This document shows, piece after piece, positions 47,366 to 55,231 of a DNA stretch of 64,000 nt (the stretch's first letter is position 1; every line of letters starts with the position of its first letter). The position numbers and the translations under genes were made by a program. The notes under the pieces are model-generated. The model was not told where the DNA came from. It saw only the letters and a list, made by a program, of their open reading frames with translations, and made no database searches. This stretch comes from CBDHCC01 sp965261015. GTDB lineage: Bacteria > Pseudomonadota > Alphaproteobacteria > Sphingomonadales > Sphingomonadaceae. The stretch is from assembly GCA_965261015.1 (NCBI GenBank), contig CBDHCC010000002.1, forward strand, positions 744,001-808,000. Reading direction: 5' to 3'.

Positions 47366-47515
47366 ACATCGTAGGTGAAGGTTCGAGCAACCCTTCCGCC
47401 GGCTGGCTCGGAACTGCGCCACCGGCTGTGGCGAGAACGCGAAAAGAGGCGGCCGAAGATGAGTTGGTTCGAGGCGATCCTCAATGGTGAGGGAAAAATC
47501 AACGAAGGAACTAAC

Positions 47516-47965
47516 ATGCTCAACCTGGAAGCCTGTGCCGAGCAGATTAAGTCCGTCGACCAGGACGTCACCGACTTTTGCGCCGCCCTGAGTGACCTAG
47601 CGGGCAAGACCGCGGGAGAGGTCCGCGACCGCCTGATGGCGATCCCCTTGCCGGACCGCTTCGACAAGCTCGTGGTGCGCGAGTACGGCGTCTTCGGATT
47701 GATCGGCACCTTTTGGGGAGCGCCCGGCGAATTGGTCACCGCATTCGACGCCGTGCGCCTCATGCTCATGACGCCGCACGGCGTCTTCGCCGGATGGACC
47801 AAGACGCTGCCCGCACCAGCCTACGTGGCGGAGCAGTGCGGCCACTCGCCTGCAGACCTGGTCCTCGTCGTCAACTGCGAGGTGGCCGCCACCAATGTGC
47901 TCGACGATGCGCCGCAGCTTGCCGACCCGGCTGATGGCGACGCTGCGCTGAACGTCATCGGCTAA
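47516..47965 (+). CDS. Hypothetical island protein
   Basis: 149 residues, start MLNLEACAEQIKSVDQDVTD chosen because gaagga lies seven bases before ATG 47516; the frame is open further upstream (ATG 47459). No membrane helix or recognised domain; a central GVFGLIGTFWGAPGELVTAF segment is hydrophobic. Divergent from the AAA+ gene across operator site 1, so possibly co-regulated with it. Confidence 0.6.
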   Translation: MLNLEACAEQIKSVDQDVTDFCAALSDLAGKTAGEVRDRLMAIPLPDRFDKLVVREYGVFGLIGTFWGAPGELVTAFDAVRLMLMTPHGVFAGWTKTLPAPAYVAEQCGHSPADLVLVVNCEVAATNVLDDAPQLADPADGDAALNVIG

Positions 47966-48368
47966 GCTCTAGCGCCCCGAGGCTCAGCCAAGAGACATTG
48001 TCGAACAACTCGGACAGTGCGTCGACCACCTGCTTTTAAGAGCGATGATGGTCCTGCCTTTCTGGCTCCCGAAGGCCGAAATGATCTCACAGCACATCGT
48101 TGCCTCTGTCGATCTCCAGCCCGGTCAAACCCTCGAGATGTCCATCAATCATGTGCCGGACAACCGACTGGTACGCTCCCTGGTGCTGCCACCCCTTCAG
48201 CGTCGGAGCCGTCGAACGCCGTTGCCGGTCGCGACCACTGCCGGCGGATCTCCACCTTTGGGATCGTGCGCGCCGCTGACCCAGATCGGTTTCGTCTTCG
48301 TTGCACCCGACGCATCACGTTCCGCCAAATGTCAGTCCTCCAAGGTGAAGGTCTCGGACGCGGATCAG
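47966..48368. other. 403-base gap with no convincing gene
   Basis: A 126-codon plus-strand frame (48045-48425) opens here, beginning MMVLPFWLPKAEMISQ, but it has no clear ribosome site, turns low-complexity after about 45 codons and runs into the convergent gene. It may be gene debris. No repeat or RNA was recognised. Confidence 0.4.
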
Positions 48369-49175
48369 CTAGGATTGGGTTGCTCGTGTGAGGTTGCCTC
48401 CGCCTTCGGCAACCACCATCGCTAGCAGGCGCTGGGTCAGGGTCGAGCCGCCCCGATGGTACGCCATGTCGCACCAGGCATCCCAGCGATCCACCCGCTC
48501 CACCAACCAGAGGTAGAAGTCGTCACGACTGTCAGCGTCTGAGAACGCCTGCGTCCAAACAGTGCGACTGAATGGAATCCGCCCTCCGCCATCGCGGACA
48601 ATCAGCGACACCAAAGGCTCCCCACCCAGCTCCTCGCGAACGAAGGCCCGCTTCTGACGGCGGGACAGCTCTTCGGCGGCTTCGATCAGATCCAGTTGCG
48701 GCAGATCCGCCCCACCCTGATTTCGCAAAGCTCGATAGGCCGTGACGTCGAGGCGAGGTTGGTAGGACCGCGTTTCGCGGCTGGCCATCAGCATGAGGAG
48801 AACGGCCTGCCCCTCGACCGTGGTCTTGGCGAATCCTGGATGACCACCGTCCTCCAGGAGCCCCACGCTCATCAGCCAGTAGCGGTAGAACGACCACTCC
48901 AAAGGGCCGTCGGAGAACAGGTCAAAGGCGGTCGCGACGCCTGACATCCGTCGCCCTTCCGCTGCCACCAAGACGTTGAGCATGAAGTCGAGCGTTGTGT
49001 TCTTGGCACCCTCAGCTTGAGCCGAGAAGCCAAGACGCTTGACCCAGAAGCACTCCCGCACATCCGCCCAGCGACTGCCATCCTCATCGAGAAGCAGCTT
49101 CGGGCCCTCCCCACTCAGGACCCGGAGCCAGTACCCCCATGGCAGCGATGCCGAGCGCAGCTGTGCGTAGTCCAT
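48369..49175 (-). CDS. Hypothetical island protein, second gene of a two-gene operon
   Basis: 268 residues from ATG 49175, with agaagg ten bases upstream. Sequence looks genuinely coding (for example FDLFSDGPLEWSFYRYWLMS and YLWLVERVDRWDAWCDMAYH) and is rich in Trp and Leu, without membrane helices. RSYQPRLDVTAYRALRNQGG has no recognised family. It begins 2 bases after the gene at 49178 ends. Confidence 0.65.
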   Translation of the reverse strand: MDYAQLRSASLPWGYWLRVLSGEGPKLLLDEDGSRWADVRECFWVKRLGFSAQAEGAKNTTLDFMLNVLVAAEGRRMSGVATAFDLFSDGPLEWSFYRYWLMSVGLLEDGGHPGFAKTTVEGQAVLLMLMASRETRSYQPRLDVTAYRALRNQGGADLPQLDLIEAAEELSRRQKRAFVREELGGEPLVSLIVRDGGGRIPFSRTVWTQAFSDADSRDDFYLWLVERVDRWDAWCDMAYHRGGSTLTQRLLAMVVAEGGGNLTRATQS

Positions 49176-49177
49176 GC

Positions 49178-49873
49178 TCAAGACGCCTTCTTGGGGTCGA
49201 GCCCAAGGGGCGGGACTGGCGCCGCAGGGACAGAAGACGCGGACTTCCCGCGGCCGATTGCATCCAACTGGCGAGCCAACGATGTGCACTGGTCCAGTAG
49301 GTAGCGCTCATCACGATAGACCGGCTCATCGCCGAGTGCCGGATCCGGCTTGGTGTAGCGACCCGGGATGAGGTCGCAGGTCTGGTCGCAGCTGAAGCCG
49401 AGCCACCAATGAGGGTCGTGCTCACCCGCCGCCGGCCGCCCTGAAGGAGGCACCGCGACCATGGTATGGCAGACCTTCAGGTACTCCGGGCCCTCGACGG
49501 CACAGGTGGCGCTGTAGTTCAGCCCGCCATGAGCCTGGATCCCGAGGGAGGCGGGGATCGCATCTTGACGATAGCCGAATAGCGGGTGCTCCGGACCCAC
49601 TCCCACGAAGCCACTGAGGAAGCCACCGGACGGGGAGCGGAGAACCACGCAGTGCAGGCCTGTGTCGGGATCGACCCACGCAAGCTTGTGCGCTTCCCCC
49701 TTCCACGGACCGTCACCTAAAGGAGCGAGCCGCTCCATGTAGTAGACCTGATCGAGGCGCACCAAGGCGTCATCGATCGTGCGCAACTCACTCTTCGGCT
49801 CAATTACGGCCGGAACCTGCGCGCTCGAAGCGGAAGCAGACCGCTTCGCCGGCAGCCGGGTTTTCTTCGCCAT
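49178..49873 (-). CDS. Phage/plasmid-type conserved hypothetical protein
   Basis: 231 residues. A Lys/Ser-rich N-terminus precedes GLHCVVLRSPSGGFLSGFVG, GVGPEHPLFGY, HGGLNYSATC, a CHTM segment, HWWLGFSCDQTCDLIPG and EPVYRDERYLLDQCTSLARQL. This string of motifs (GHPL, VHGGLTY, WWxGFDCxHxxD, YRDxxY) is one I associate with an uncharacterised protein of phages and mobile elements. Conserved Cys/His/Asp residues hint at a metal site. An aaaaggaaaag ribosome site precedes ATG 49873; operator site 2 lies about 210 bases upstream. Confidence 0.7.
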   Translation of the reverse strand: MAKKTRLPAKRSASASSAQVPAVIEPKSELRTIDDALVRLDQVYYMERLAPLGDGPWKGEAHKLAWVDPDTGLHCVVLRSPSGGFLSGFVGVGPEHPLFGYRQDAIPASLGIQAHGGLNYSATCAVEGPEYLKVCHTMVAVPPSGRPAAGEHDPHWWLGFSCDQTCDLIPGRYTKPDPALGDEPVYRDERYLLDQCTSLARQLDAIGRGKSASSVPAAPVPPLGLDPKKAS

Positions 49874-50080
49874 ATGTTCTTTTCCTTTTCATCTATCTTT
49901 TGGTGCCATCGCAACGTCATCGTCCGGCTACTTTCCGCCTCACATTTGACATCTGTCCCTCGGTCCCGTGCTCTTTCGCCTGCCACCCGAAGCTTCGCCG
50001 TCTGTCGTCGATGACTCTTCCAACGGACCTAGGGTGAAGCTCGCGGTCCACGCCCGTCACATAGGAGCTGAGACACTATT

Positions 50081-50104
50081 ATTCCAGATTATGGAATGTA
50101 TAAT
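50081..50104. promoter_or_regulatory. Palindromic operator candidate, site 2, with adjoining TATAAT
   Basis: Perfect palindrome ATTCCA-gatta-TGGAAT (50081-50097) followed at once by TATAAT (50099-50104) on the plus strand. It lies in the 348-base divergent gap between 49873 and 50222, which otherwise shows no gene. A protein bound here would cover the spacer upstream of the -10 element. Confidence 0.65.
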
Positions 50105-50221
50105 GTCTGGGAGCTAGCGGGTCGGTCGACAGGGCTCTGCTGGCCGCGCCGCCACCCAGGCGATCTAAGCCTGCACTTTGTTTGTTTTGACGGCCAGGCT
50201 GGTGCTGCAGATGGCTAGTGC

Positions 50222-50509
50222 GTGACGAAGGTGACGCCCGAGGCCGCACTCGTTGCGCTCGCCAACGCTCAGGCTTCCAGCATCTTCCGAGCGTTGCCCG
50301 ACGGAAATGTTCGTGCAGGTCTGCCGACCCACCAGCTGGCCGAGCTCCTCAACGTTCCTCCAAGCTCGGTGTCGCGTCAGCTTAGCAGCCTCCGGAACGC
50401 GAGTCTCGCCAGCACCCGGAGCGAACGACTGGTGCTCTACAGTCGCCTAGACGAAGCCTTCCGCGAATTCATTGAGCTGCGCTCCTCCTGGTTCGTGGAC
50501 ACCAACTGA
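50222..50509 (+). CDS. ArsR-like winged-helix regulator (copy 2)
   Basis: 95 residues from GTG 50222. LPTHQLAELLNVPPSSVSRQLSSLRNASLASTRSERLVLY aligns without gaps in the helix-turn-helix with copy 1 at 45891, as do the flanks (ALANAQASSIFRALP and IELRSSW). The palindrome and TATAAT just upstream suggest autoregulation. Followed by a truncated AAA+ gene on the other strand, repeating the gene pair at 45891-47252. Confidence 0.8.
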   Translation: MTKVTPEAALVALANAQASSIFRALPDGNVRAGLPTHQLAELLNVPPSSVSRQLSSLRNASLASTRSERLVLYSRLDEAFREFIELRSSWFVDTN

Positions 50510-50529
50510 GAGGTTCCCTGTGGGCCCGC

Positions 50530-50667
50530 TCAGTGAAGCGGGCGGTCGACAAGCGAGAACACCGAAGCCATGGCCTCCTCAGCGCGCCGGGACAGAGCGC
50601 GCGCACGATAATCCTCCAGGAACATATCGGACAAGCAAGCCCGCACGTTCGGGTGGATCTCGGGCAG
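50530..50667 (-). pseudogene. Truncated C-terminal copy of the AAA+ ATPase
   Basis: Forty-five codons plus a stop encode LPEIHPNVRACLSDMFLEDY...SVFSLVDRPLH, which matches the last 45 residues of the AAA+ protein at 46260 (IPIIHPDVEVVLREMFIRDR...SVLSMTRHQMH). Upstream codons to 50769 do not match, and no Walker motifs remain. It keeps the same position and orientation relative to the regulator as the intact copy, so it is the remnant of a duplicated pair. Confidence 0.75.
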
Positions 50668-50799
50668 AGCCGGCCGCGGCACTGCTCCTGAACGTACACA
50701 AGCGGAACGCCCCGACAGACCGCCTCGCACTTGCCGACACAAAGCAGCGCTTCTTCGATCCTCGTGCATTTACCGGCCGCGTGGTGCGCCTGCGACTGC

Positions 50800-50832
50800 G
50801 CCTCCCGCCTCCCGCCTCCCGCCTCCCGCCTC
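50800..50832. repeat. 7-base tandem repeat (gcctccc, about 4.7 copies)
   Basis: Four full gcctccc units from 50800 to 50827, then a partial gcctc. It lies just beyond the truncated AAA+ remnant in non-coding DNA and may be the product of slippage at the truncation junction. Confidence 0.85.
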
Positions 50833-50894
50833 AGTTTACACGGCCCACCTAGCAGCTCGACAAGTCGCTCCGGCGATCTCACGCCGACACTTGC

Positions 50895-51249
50895 CTATGA
50901 CCAGGCTGCAGCCTCCAGCAGCGCTGAGAACGCCACCGCTAGGAACGGCTCAATCATGGACCAGGCTTGCAGCTGAGCCGTCACGAGGGCGGGCACGCCG
51001 CCATCAGCAAGCCCTCCGGCTATGGCAGCCACCATCGCGTGCAACGCGGACATCACCGCCACAAACACGAGCGGACGCCATTTGCGGTCGCCATCGTTGA
51101 CGAAATCCAGAAGTTGCAATCAACCATCCTTCCAAGAGCACTGGCAAGATCGCTATTGTCCCCAGTGATTTCGCCTGTTGCAAGCAGATTCTCCACTCAG
51201 GCGAACCGGTCAACTGAAACAGGTTTGCCAAGAAGGAGGGCGGGAACAT
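50895..51249 (-). pseudogene. Possible frame-broken small membrane protein
   Basis: One minus-strand frame (from 51249) reads MFPPSFLANLFQL...SLGTIAILPVLLEGWLIATS, and an overlapping frame (from 51119, TTG) continues VNDGDRKWRPLVFVAVMSALHAMVAAIAGG and a second hydrophobic segment to 50895. Together they would make a three-helix membrane protein if joined by a frameshift near 51100. Either a decayed gene or two chance frames. Confidence 0.3.
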
Positions 51250-51279
51250 AAGAAGAACATGAACCGAAGGGAAAATACG

Positions 51280-51567
51280 ATGATCGTTCCACCGTTCCCC
51301 GCCAGCGAAGCGGATTGGGAAAGGCTCTGCACCTACATCGTCAGGTCACACTTGCTCGCCGCTGACATGGGGTACAACGACCTGTCTACGCGGCTGGCTG
51401 AGATGAGCGTCGAGGCGGACAACAAGCTTATCAGCCAGCGGCTCATCCGCGGGCGCTTCCCCGCGACCTTCTTCCTTCAGGCGCTCTACGCAACAGGCGT
51501 TACCAGTCTCGTCCTTCCAAACATGCCGCCAGACCTGTACCCCACCCTCCCACGCTCATCGACTTGA
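51280..51567 (+). CDS. DUF6471 domain protein
   Basis: About 95 residues. MGYNDLSTRLAEMSVEADNKLISQRLIRGRFPATFFLQALYATG matches the DUF6471 pattern (RxGxTYxDLxxRLxxxGV...NkIxRGkFsaxFFLQcLxaiG), a small helical, possibly DNA-binding domain common in accessory DNA. ATG 51280 has aaggga nine bases upstream; an in-frame ATG at 51259 is also possible. Function unknown. Confidence 0.75.
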   Translation: MIVPPFPASEADWERLCTYIVRSHLLAADMGYNDLSTRLAEMSVEADNKLISQRLIRGRFPATFFLQALYATGVTSLVLPNMPPDLYPTLPRSST

Positions 51568-51613
51568 GCGACGGAGCCCATCAGGGCACTTCGACACCCG
51601 CGTCGACACCAGA

Positions 51614-51934
51614 ATGCTGGCTCTGCGCCGTTCGTACGACCTCGTGGCCGGTCGGGTCGAGGTCCTCCGCTGCATGTTTGTCTTGGGCGCGCCTGAGCGT
51701 CGCTGCCTGGTGCCCTTCACCTGCTTTTGCGATCGGACGGACGAAGCGGGTGCCGAGCGCAAGGTGTGGTTCGACATAGCCGGCGAGACGCCCTTCGCGA
51801 GCGTCTGGCGACCCTCCAAGAACAGCGACCGATTGGCGTTTTTCACCTGCGAGCTCAATGCGCTGGTCGGCGCCGTGCACCCGGAGGTCATGCCGGTAAT
51901 GCTGGAGGCGAATGAGGCTGAGCGGCCGCTATGA
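51614..51934 (+). CDS. Hypothetical protein downstream of DUF6471
   Basis: 106 residues (MLALRRSYDLVAGRVEVLRC...EANEAERPL), 46 bases after the DUF6471 stop, so perhaps co-transcribed. A compact predicted beta/alpha protein with no recognised family or membrane helix. Composition is protein-like, but no strong ribosome site is visible. Confidence 0.45.
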   Translation: MLALRRSYDLVAGRVEVLRCMFVLGAPERRCLVPFTCFCDRTDEAGAERKVWFDIAGETPFASVWRPSKNSDRLAFFTCELNALVGAVHPEVMPVMLEANEAERPL

Positions 51935-52221
51935 GGAGGGGACGGCGCTTGCCCGTCCGCCCTCTGATGATCGGGTGCGAGCGTTGGTGGACGGGAGGAC
52001 GGAAACGCTGCTCTAGGCCCTTGTGTTCGTTCTCGTGCGGCGGAACATGGACCAGTCTGCCTGACTCTGGCCGATCTTTTCCGCCCGCGTCAGCGAGGCG
52101 CCTTGGGGCGGGGGAGGGACTCGCGCGACTGACCTCCACATCCACAAGCGGACAGGCTTGGCGCACGCGAGGAGGGCACAGTGTGGCGTTCGCCACTTCG
52201 GTAACTGCGGCGGGCCGTCGA

Positions 52222-53139
52222 TCAGGAGTGGCGGGTGGTCCAGTCGACCGGCTCGAAGCGCGGTTCGAAGGCCTTGGGAAAGGCGTCAGGGCAGTAGATC
52301 GTCTTGGATAGCCAGGACTCCTCCTCCAGCCGGTCGGCATCCTTGATCTCCCTTTCCCAAATGCGATCGCCTGCGTTCCAGCTGTAGCCGCGCTCCTTGA
52401 GGCACTCCTTGGTCGCGATGTTCGCACCGATCGCACGAACCCGCCAACCGGGCTTGGCTGCCGTCTCCATCAGTTCGGCCAGCGGCGTCACGTCGCCTAG
52501 CGAACGCGCCCGCAGCAGGGTGATGAGCGCGTCTACGTCATGCCCGCCGCGATGGCCGTCGAAGAAGTACCCGGCCTGGGCGCACAGCCAGCCAAGCGAG
52601 CGGCCGTCCATGCCGCGCGCGGACCAGTCGATTTCTCGGCAGCTGCAAGCCCAGGCATGGCCTGACAGCAGAGGAAAGCGTCGATCAATGAACCGCCGGT
52701 CGAACCCCGCATTGTGAGCGACAATGACGGTCGCCGACCCCAGAACGGAGAGGGCGAGCGGATCGTCGATGGAACGCCCCTGAACCGCGCTGTCGGTCAG
52801 GCCAGTCAGTGCAGTGATCTTCGCATCGAGAGGCTGGCCAGGATCCTCCAGCCACTCGTAGGAGCGTCCCACTCGAGTGACGATGCCATCGGCATCGAAG
52901 GCCACACGCCGGATGGCAAGTTCGACGATGCGATCACTGTCGGGCGCCAGTCCGGTGGTTTCCACATCGACGATGGCAGCCGTGCGTTCGGACGAGGGAT
53001 CGCCCTCCCCAGTCCATCCTTCGACAACAGCAACACGACGCAACACCTTCACATCGGCCGGCGGCGAGGCCGCGCCATCGGCACGGCAGCTGTCCAAGCG
53101 CATGGGCGGACAAGCCGCGGGCAAGGCGACACTGGTCAT
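52222..53139 (-). CDS. DnaQ-like 3'-5' exonuclease
   Basis: 305 residues. The exonuclease domain (about 50-210) has all three DEDDh motifs: AAIVDVETTG (Exo I), VAHNAGFDRRFI (Exo II) and HRGGHDVDALITLL (Exo III with the catalytic His). A C-terminal domain (GANIATKECLKERGYSWNAG then EESWLSKTIY) resembles the small domain found after such exonucleases in bacteria. ATG 53139 is preceded by aagggag. It is not the replicative epsilon subunit by context; a repair or defence role is possible. Second gene after 53215. Confidence 0.85.
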   Translation of the reverse strand: MTSVALPAACPPMRLDSCRADGAASPPADVKVLRRVAVVEGWTGEGDPSSERTAAIVDVETTGLAPDSDRIVELAIRRVAFDADGIVTRVGRSYEWLEDPGQPLDAKITALTGLTDSAVQGRSIDDPLALSVLGSATVIVAHNAGFDRRFIDRRFPLLSGHAWACSCREIDWSARGMDGRSLGWLCAQAGYFFDGHRGGHDVDALITLLRARSLGDVTPLAELMETAAKPGWRVRAIGANIATKECLKERGYSWNAGDRIWEREIKDADRLEEESWLSKTIYCPDAFPKAFEPRFEPVDWTTRHS

Positions 53140-53214
53140 CCTTCTTCTCCCTTGTTCGTTCTCACTTGGCTGACGGCAGACGCCGGCAGCCGCGGCGCAT
53201 CAGGCGGGCGTGAG

Positions 53215-53697
53215 CTAGGGCAGGGCGGCCACATCCACCTCCATCTCCTCCTGGTCGGCGAGCAGGTCGTCGATCTCGTCCGGATCCGCGTCGAGGCCCA
53301 GCGACAAGCCGTGGAGCAACACAGCCCGCAGGAAGTGCTCACGCTCCACACAGGCCCGGTAAGCGGGCTGTCCGTCAAACAAGCGTCGGGGAGCCATCAT
53401 CCAGGCCGCCGGATCGACGCCCACCCCCTCAGCCTCAAAGCGGACACCAGTGTGCGCGGCCACGAACGAAACCCGCGACAGGCCCTTCAGGCTGACGACG
53501 ACCTCCAAGTCATCTTCCTGGTCCAAGTCGAGCGGATCCAACATGGTGCCAGCGGTGATCCGGGTGCCCGCCTCCGTTGCATCGTGAAACGCGGCAGCGG
53601 AGATCCGCACCTCCTCCATCGGTTCGTTCAGGCCGGCAAGCTGCAAGCCGCCCTCCTCAGTGGTCCCGGCCGTTTTCGTCAGCACTTCCATGTCCAT
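53215..53697 (-). CDS. Acidic hypothetical protein
   Basis: 160 residues from ATG 53697, chosen because aggag lies eight bases upstream. Strongly acidic, with DPLDLDQEDDLEVVVSL in the middle and a C-terminal segment AAWMMAPRRLFDGQPAYRAC then LLHGLSLGLDADPDEIDDLL. That C-terminal part distantly recalls the toxin-binding domain of Xre/MbcA/ParS antitoxins, but the similarity is weak. Precedes the exonuclease gene by 75 bases and starts near operator site 3. Confidence 0.6.
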   Translation of the reverse strand: MDMEVLTKTAGTTEEGGLQLAGLNEPMEEVRISAAAFHDATEAGTRITAGTMLDPLDLDQEDDLEVVVSLKGLSRVSFVAAHTGVRFEAEGVGVDPAAWMMAPRRLFDGQPAYRACVEREHFLRAVLLHGLSLGLDADPDEIDDLLADQEEMEVDVAALP

Positions 53698-53779
53698 CTC
53701 GCACACTCCTGTTCTAATTTCCGTTCAGCTCCTGGAGGTCACCAGGTGCGGAGATCCACATAGGAAAGATGTGCTGAGG

Positions 53780-53796
53780 ATTCCATATATTGGAAT
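53780..53796. promoter_or_regulatory. Palindromic operator candidate, site 3
   Basis: Perfect palindrome ATTCCA-tatat-TGGAAT containing a TATATT (-10-like). It lies in the 321-base gap (53698-54018) between the divergent acidic-protein gene and the Panacea antitoxin gene. No gene is seen in the rest of this gap. Confidence 0.65.
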
Positions 53797-54018
53797 GGGA
53801 ACAGTTCAGAGTGTGCCGCGATGAGTCATTTGACCCGCCACCTGGCGCTGCGGCTTCGTGCAAGCCGACAGCGGGATGCTCGTTGGGCACGGCTCAGTGC
53901 ACGGCGCATGTCAATCGTCAGACATATGTCGACTTTACGATTAGCGACAATGGTAAGGAGGAGGCAGGAGAGTTCACGCGGAAGACGGCGCTAACGCTTT
54001 GGTAAAGGAAAAAGATTT

Positions 54019-54606
54019 ATGCATCCTCCCGTGAAGTTCGATCATCTCCCCCACTTCAAGCCCAAAAAGCAGAAGCTGCTGGCGGCACTCCTCGTGATGC
54101 TCGAAGAGGCCGGCAAGCGCGGCAAGTCGCTCACCCGCGGCGAGCTGGTGAAGATCCTGTTCCTGGCCGACTGCAGCCACCTGGACAAGCACCAGCGTCC
54201 GATCACCTTCGACAACTATGTCGCCATGGCCAAGGGTCCGGTCGGCGACTTGGCGATCGATATGCTCCGCGGCGAGGTCGACTGGTCGGCTTTCGCCCTC
54301 GAGAGCGATCCCTGGACGGTCACCCTTCGGCATGGCCTGCATCACTATTGGCACGCCGGCGTCGCCGCCAACCGCAAGAAGCTTTCCGTCTCCGACATGG
54401 ACGAGCTCGTTGACGCACTGGACCGGGTGACCGAGGCCGGCTTCGATCGGACCTCCGAGGACACGCACGACCACCCGGCCTGGGCACTGGCGTGGGATCA
54501 CCGCGACAACGAGGCGCGCGCCGCCGCGATGGACTGGCGGCTCTTTCCGGCGGTCCCCCACGACGTCGTGTCCGATCTCGTCATGAGTTCCTGGAACGCC
54601 GCTTGA
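54019..54606 (+). CDS. Panacea-domain (DUF4065/SocA-like) antitoxin
   Basis: 195 residues. LTRGELVKILFLADCSHLDKHQRPITFDNYVAMAKGPVGDLAIDML is the Panacea motif (KLLyLaD...h.r..G.pitgd.YvAmkyGPV). Panacea proteins neutralise many unrelated toxins encoded beside them. ATG 54019 follows aaagga. The stop overlaps the start of the next gene as TTGA, the tight coupling expected of a toxin-antitoxin pair. Confidence 0.85.
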   Translation: MHPPVKFDHLPHFKPKKQKLLAALLVMLEEAGKRGKSLTRGELVKILFLADCSHLDKHQRPITFDNYVAMAKGPVGDLAIDMLRGEVDWSAFALESDPWTVTLRHGLHHYWHAGVAANRKKLSVSDMDELVDALDRVTEAGFDRTSEDTHDHPAWALAWDHRDNEARAAAMDWRLFPAVPHDVVSDLVMSSWNAA

Positions 54607-54968
54607 GCTTTGCACAGCCTCGGAACGCCTTCACCAAAGGGCTTCAATCGGCTCAACCCGGTGAGGTGTTTGGCTGGAAGTCCGCCAAGGCGGGCAAGCA
54701 CAAGTTCCACCTCGCACTATCCTGGGATTACGACTTCGTGTTCCTCAACTCGCCACGAACCGAGGGCCGGCGGAACCCTCACGAATTCACACTGGAATGC
54801 TCGTTAATGAGCTTTCTGATGTCAACCTCCACCGGACTGAGCATCGTCGGCTGCAACGACATTCAGCGTATGGAGACCCAGAAGCAGTTCAACAGCCAAG
54901 GGCCTTCCTTCAAAGGATCACTGGCAACAAGACCGCTGCTCCGGATCCTGGATCACATCTGCCGATAG
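54603..54968 (+). CDS. Putative toxin partner of the Panacea antitoxin
   Basis: 121 residues from TTG 54603, overlapping the antitoxin stop by 4 bases. The middle (KAGKHKFHLALSWDYDFVFLNSP, then ECSLMSFLMSTSTGLSIVGC) looks like a small beta-barrel of mixed strands; a PemK/MazF-like shape is conceivable but no family was recognised. Toxin status is inferred from size, overlap and the upstream Panacea gene. Antitoxin-first order fits. Confidence 0.6.
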   Translation: MSFAQPRNAFTKGLQSAQPGEVFGWKSAKAGKHKFHLALSWDYDFVFLNSPRTEGRRNPHEFTLECSLMSFLMSTSTGLSIVGCNDIQRMETQKQFNSQGPSFKGSLATRPLLRILDHICR

Positions 54969-55231
54969 ACCGTCCATGAAGGAGAGGTGATCGATTGCCT
55001 GGATGACGTTCGGAACACCCTTCGCCAAGCGATGTAGAGGAAGCTCCAGCCGCCCCCTAAGCGTCTCTCCTGCAATCACGGGGAGCGCCCAGCAAGAACG
55101 CGACCTCTGCGGTGGCCCGCACCCGCTCCAGAGCGGAGCGCATTGGAACAGATACGGAACATCGGGGCTGGACATTGACTCGCCAGCCGTTTCAAGAACG
55201 CCACCATGTCGGTGATCCCGCGTCGGCACGG

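Noticed and set aside
51888..52436. 182-codon minus-strand frame before the exonuclease gene
   Set aside because: Ser/Arg/Pro-rich, no ribosome site, overlaps the exonuclease 3' end; the gap 51935-52221 shows nothing supported.
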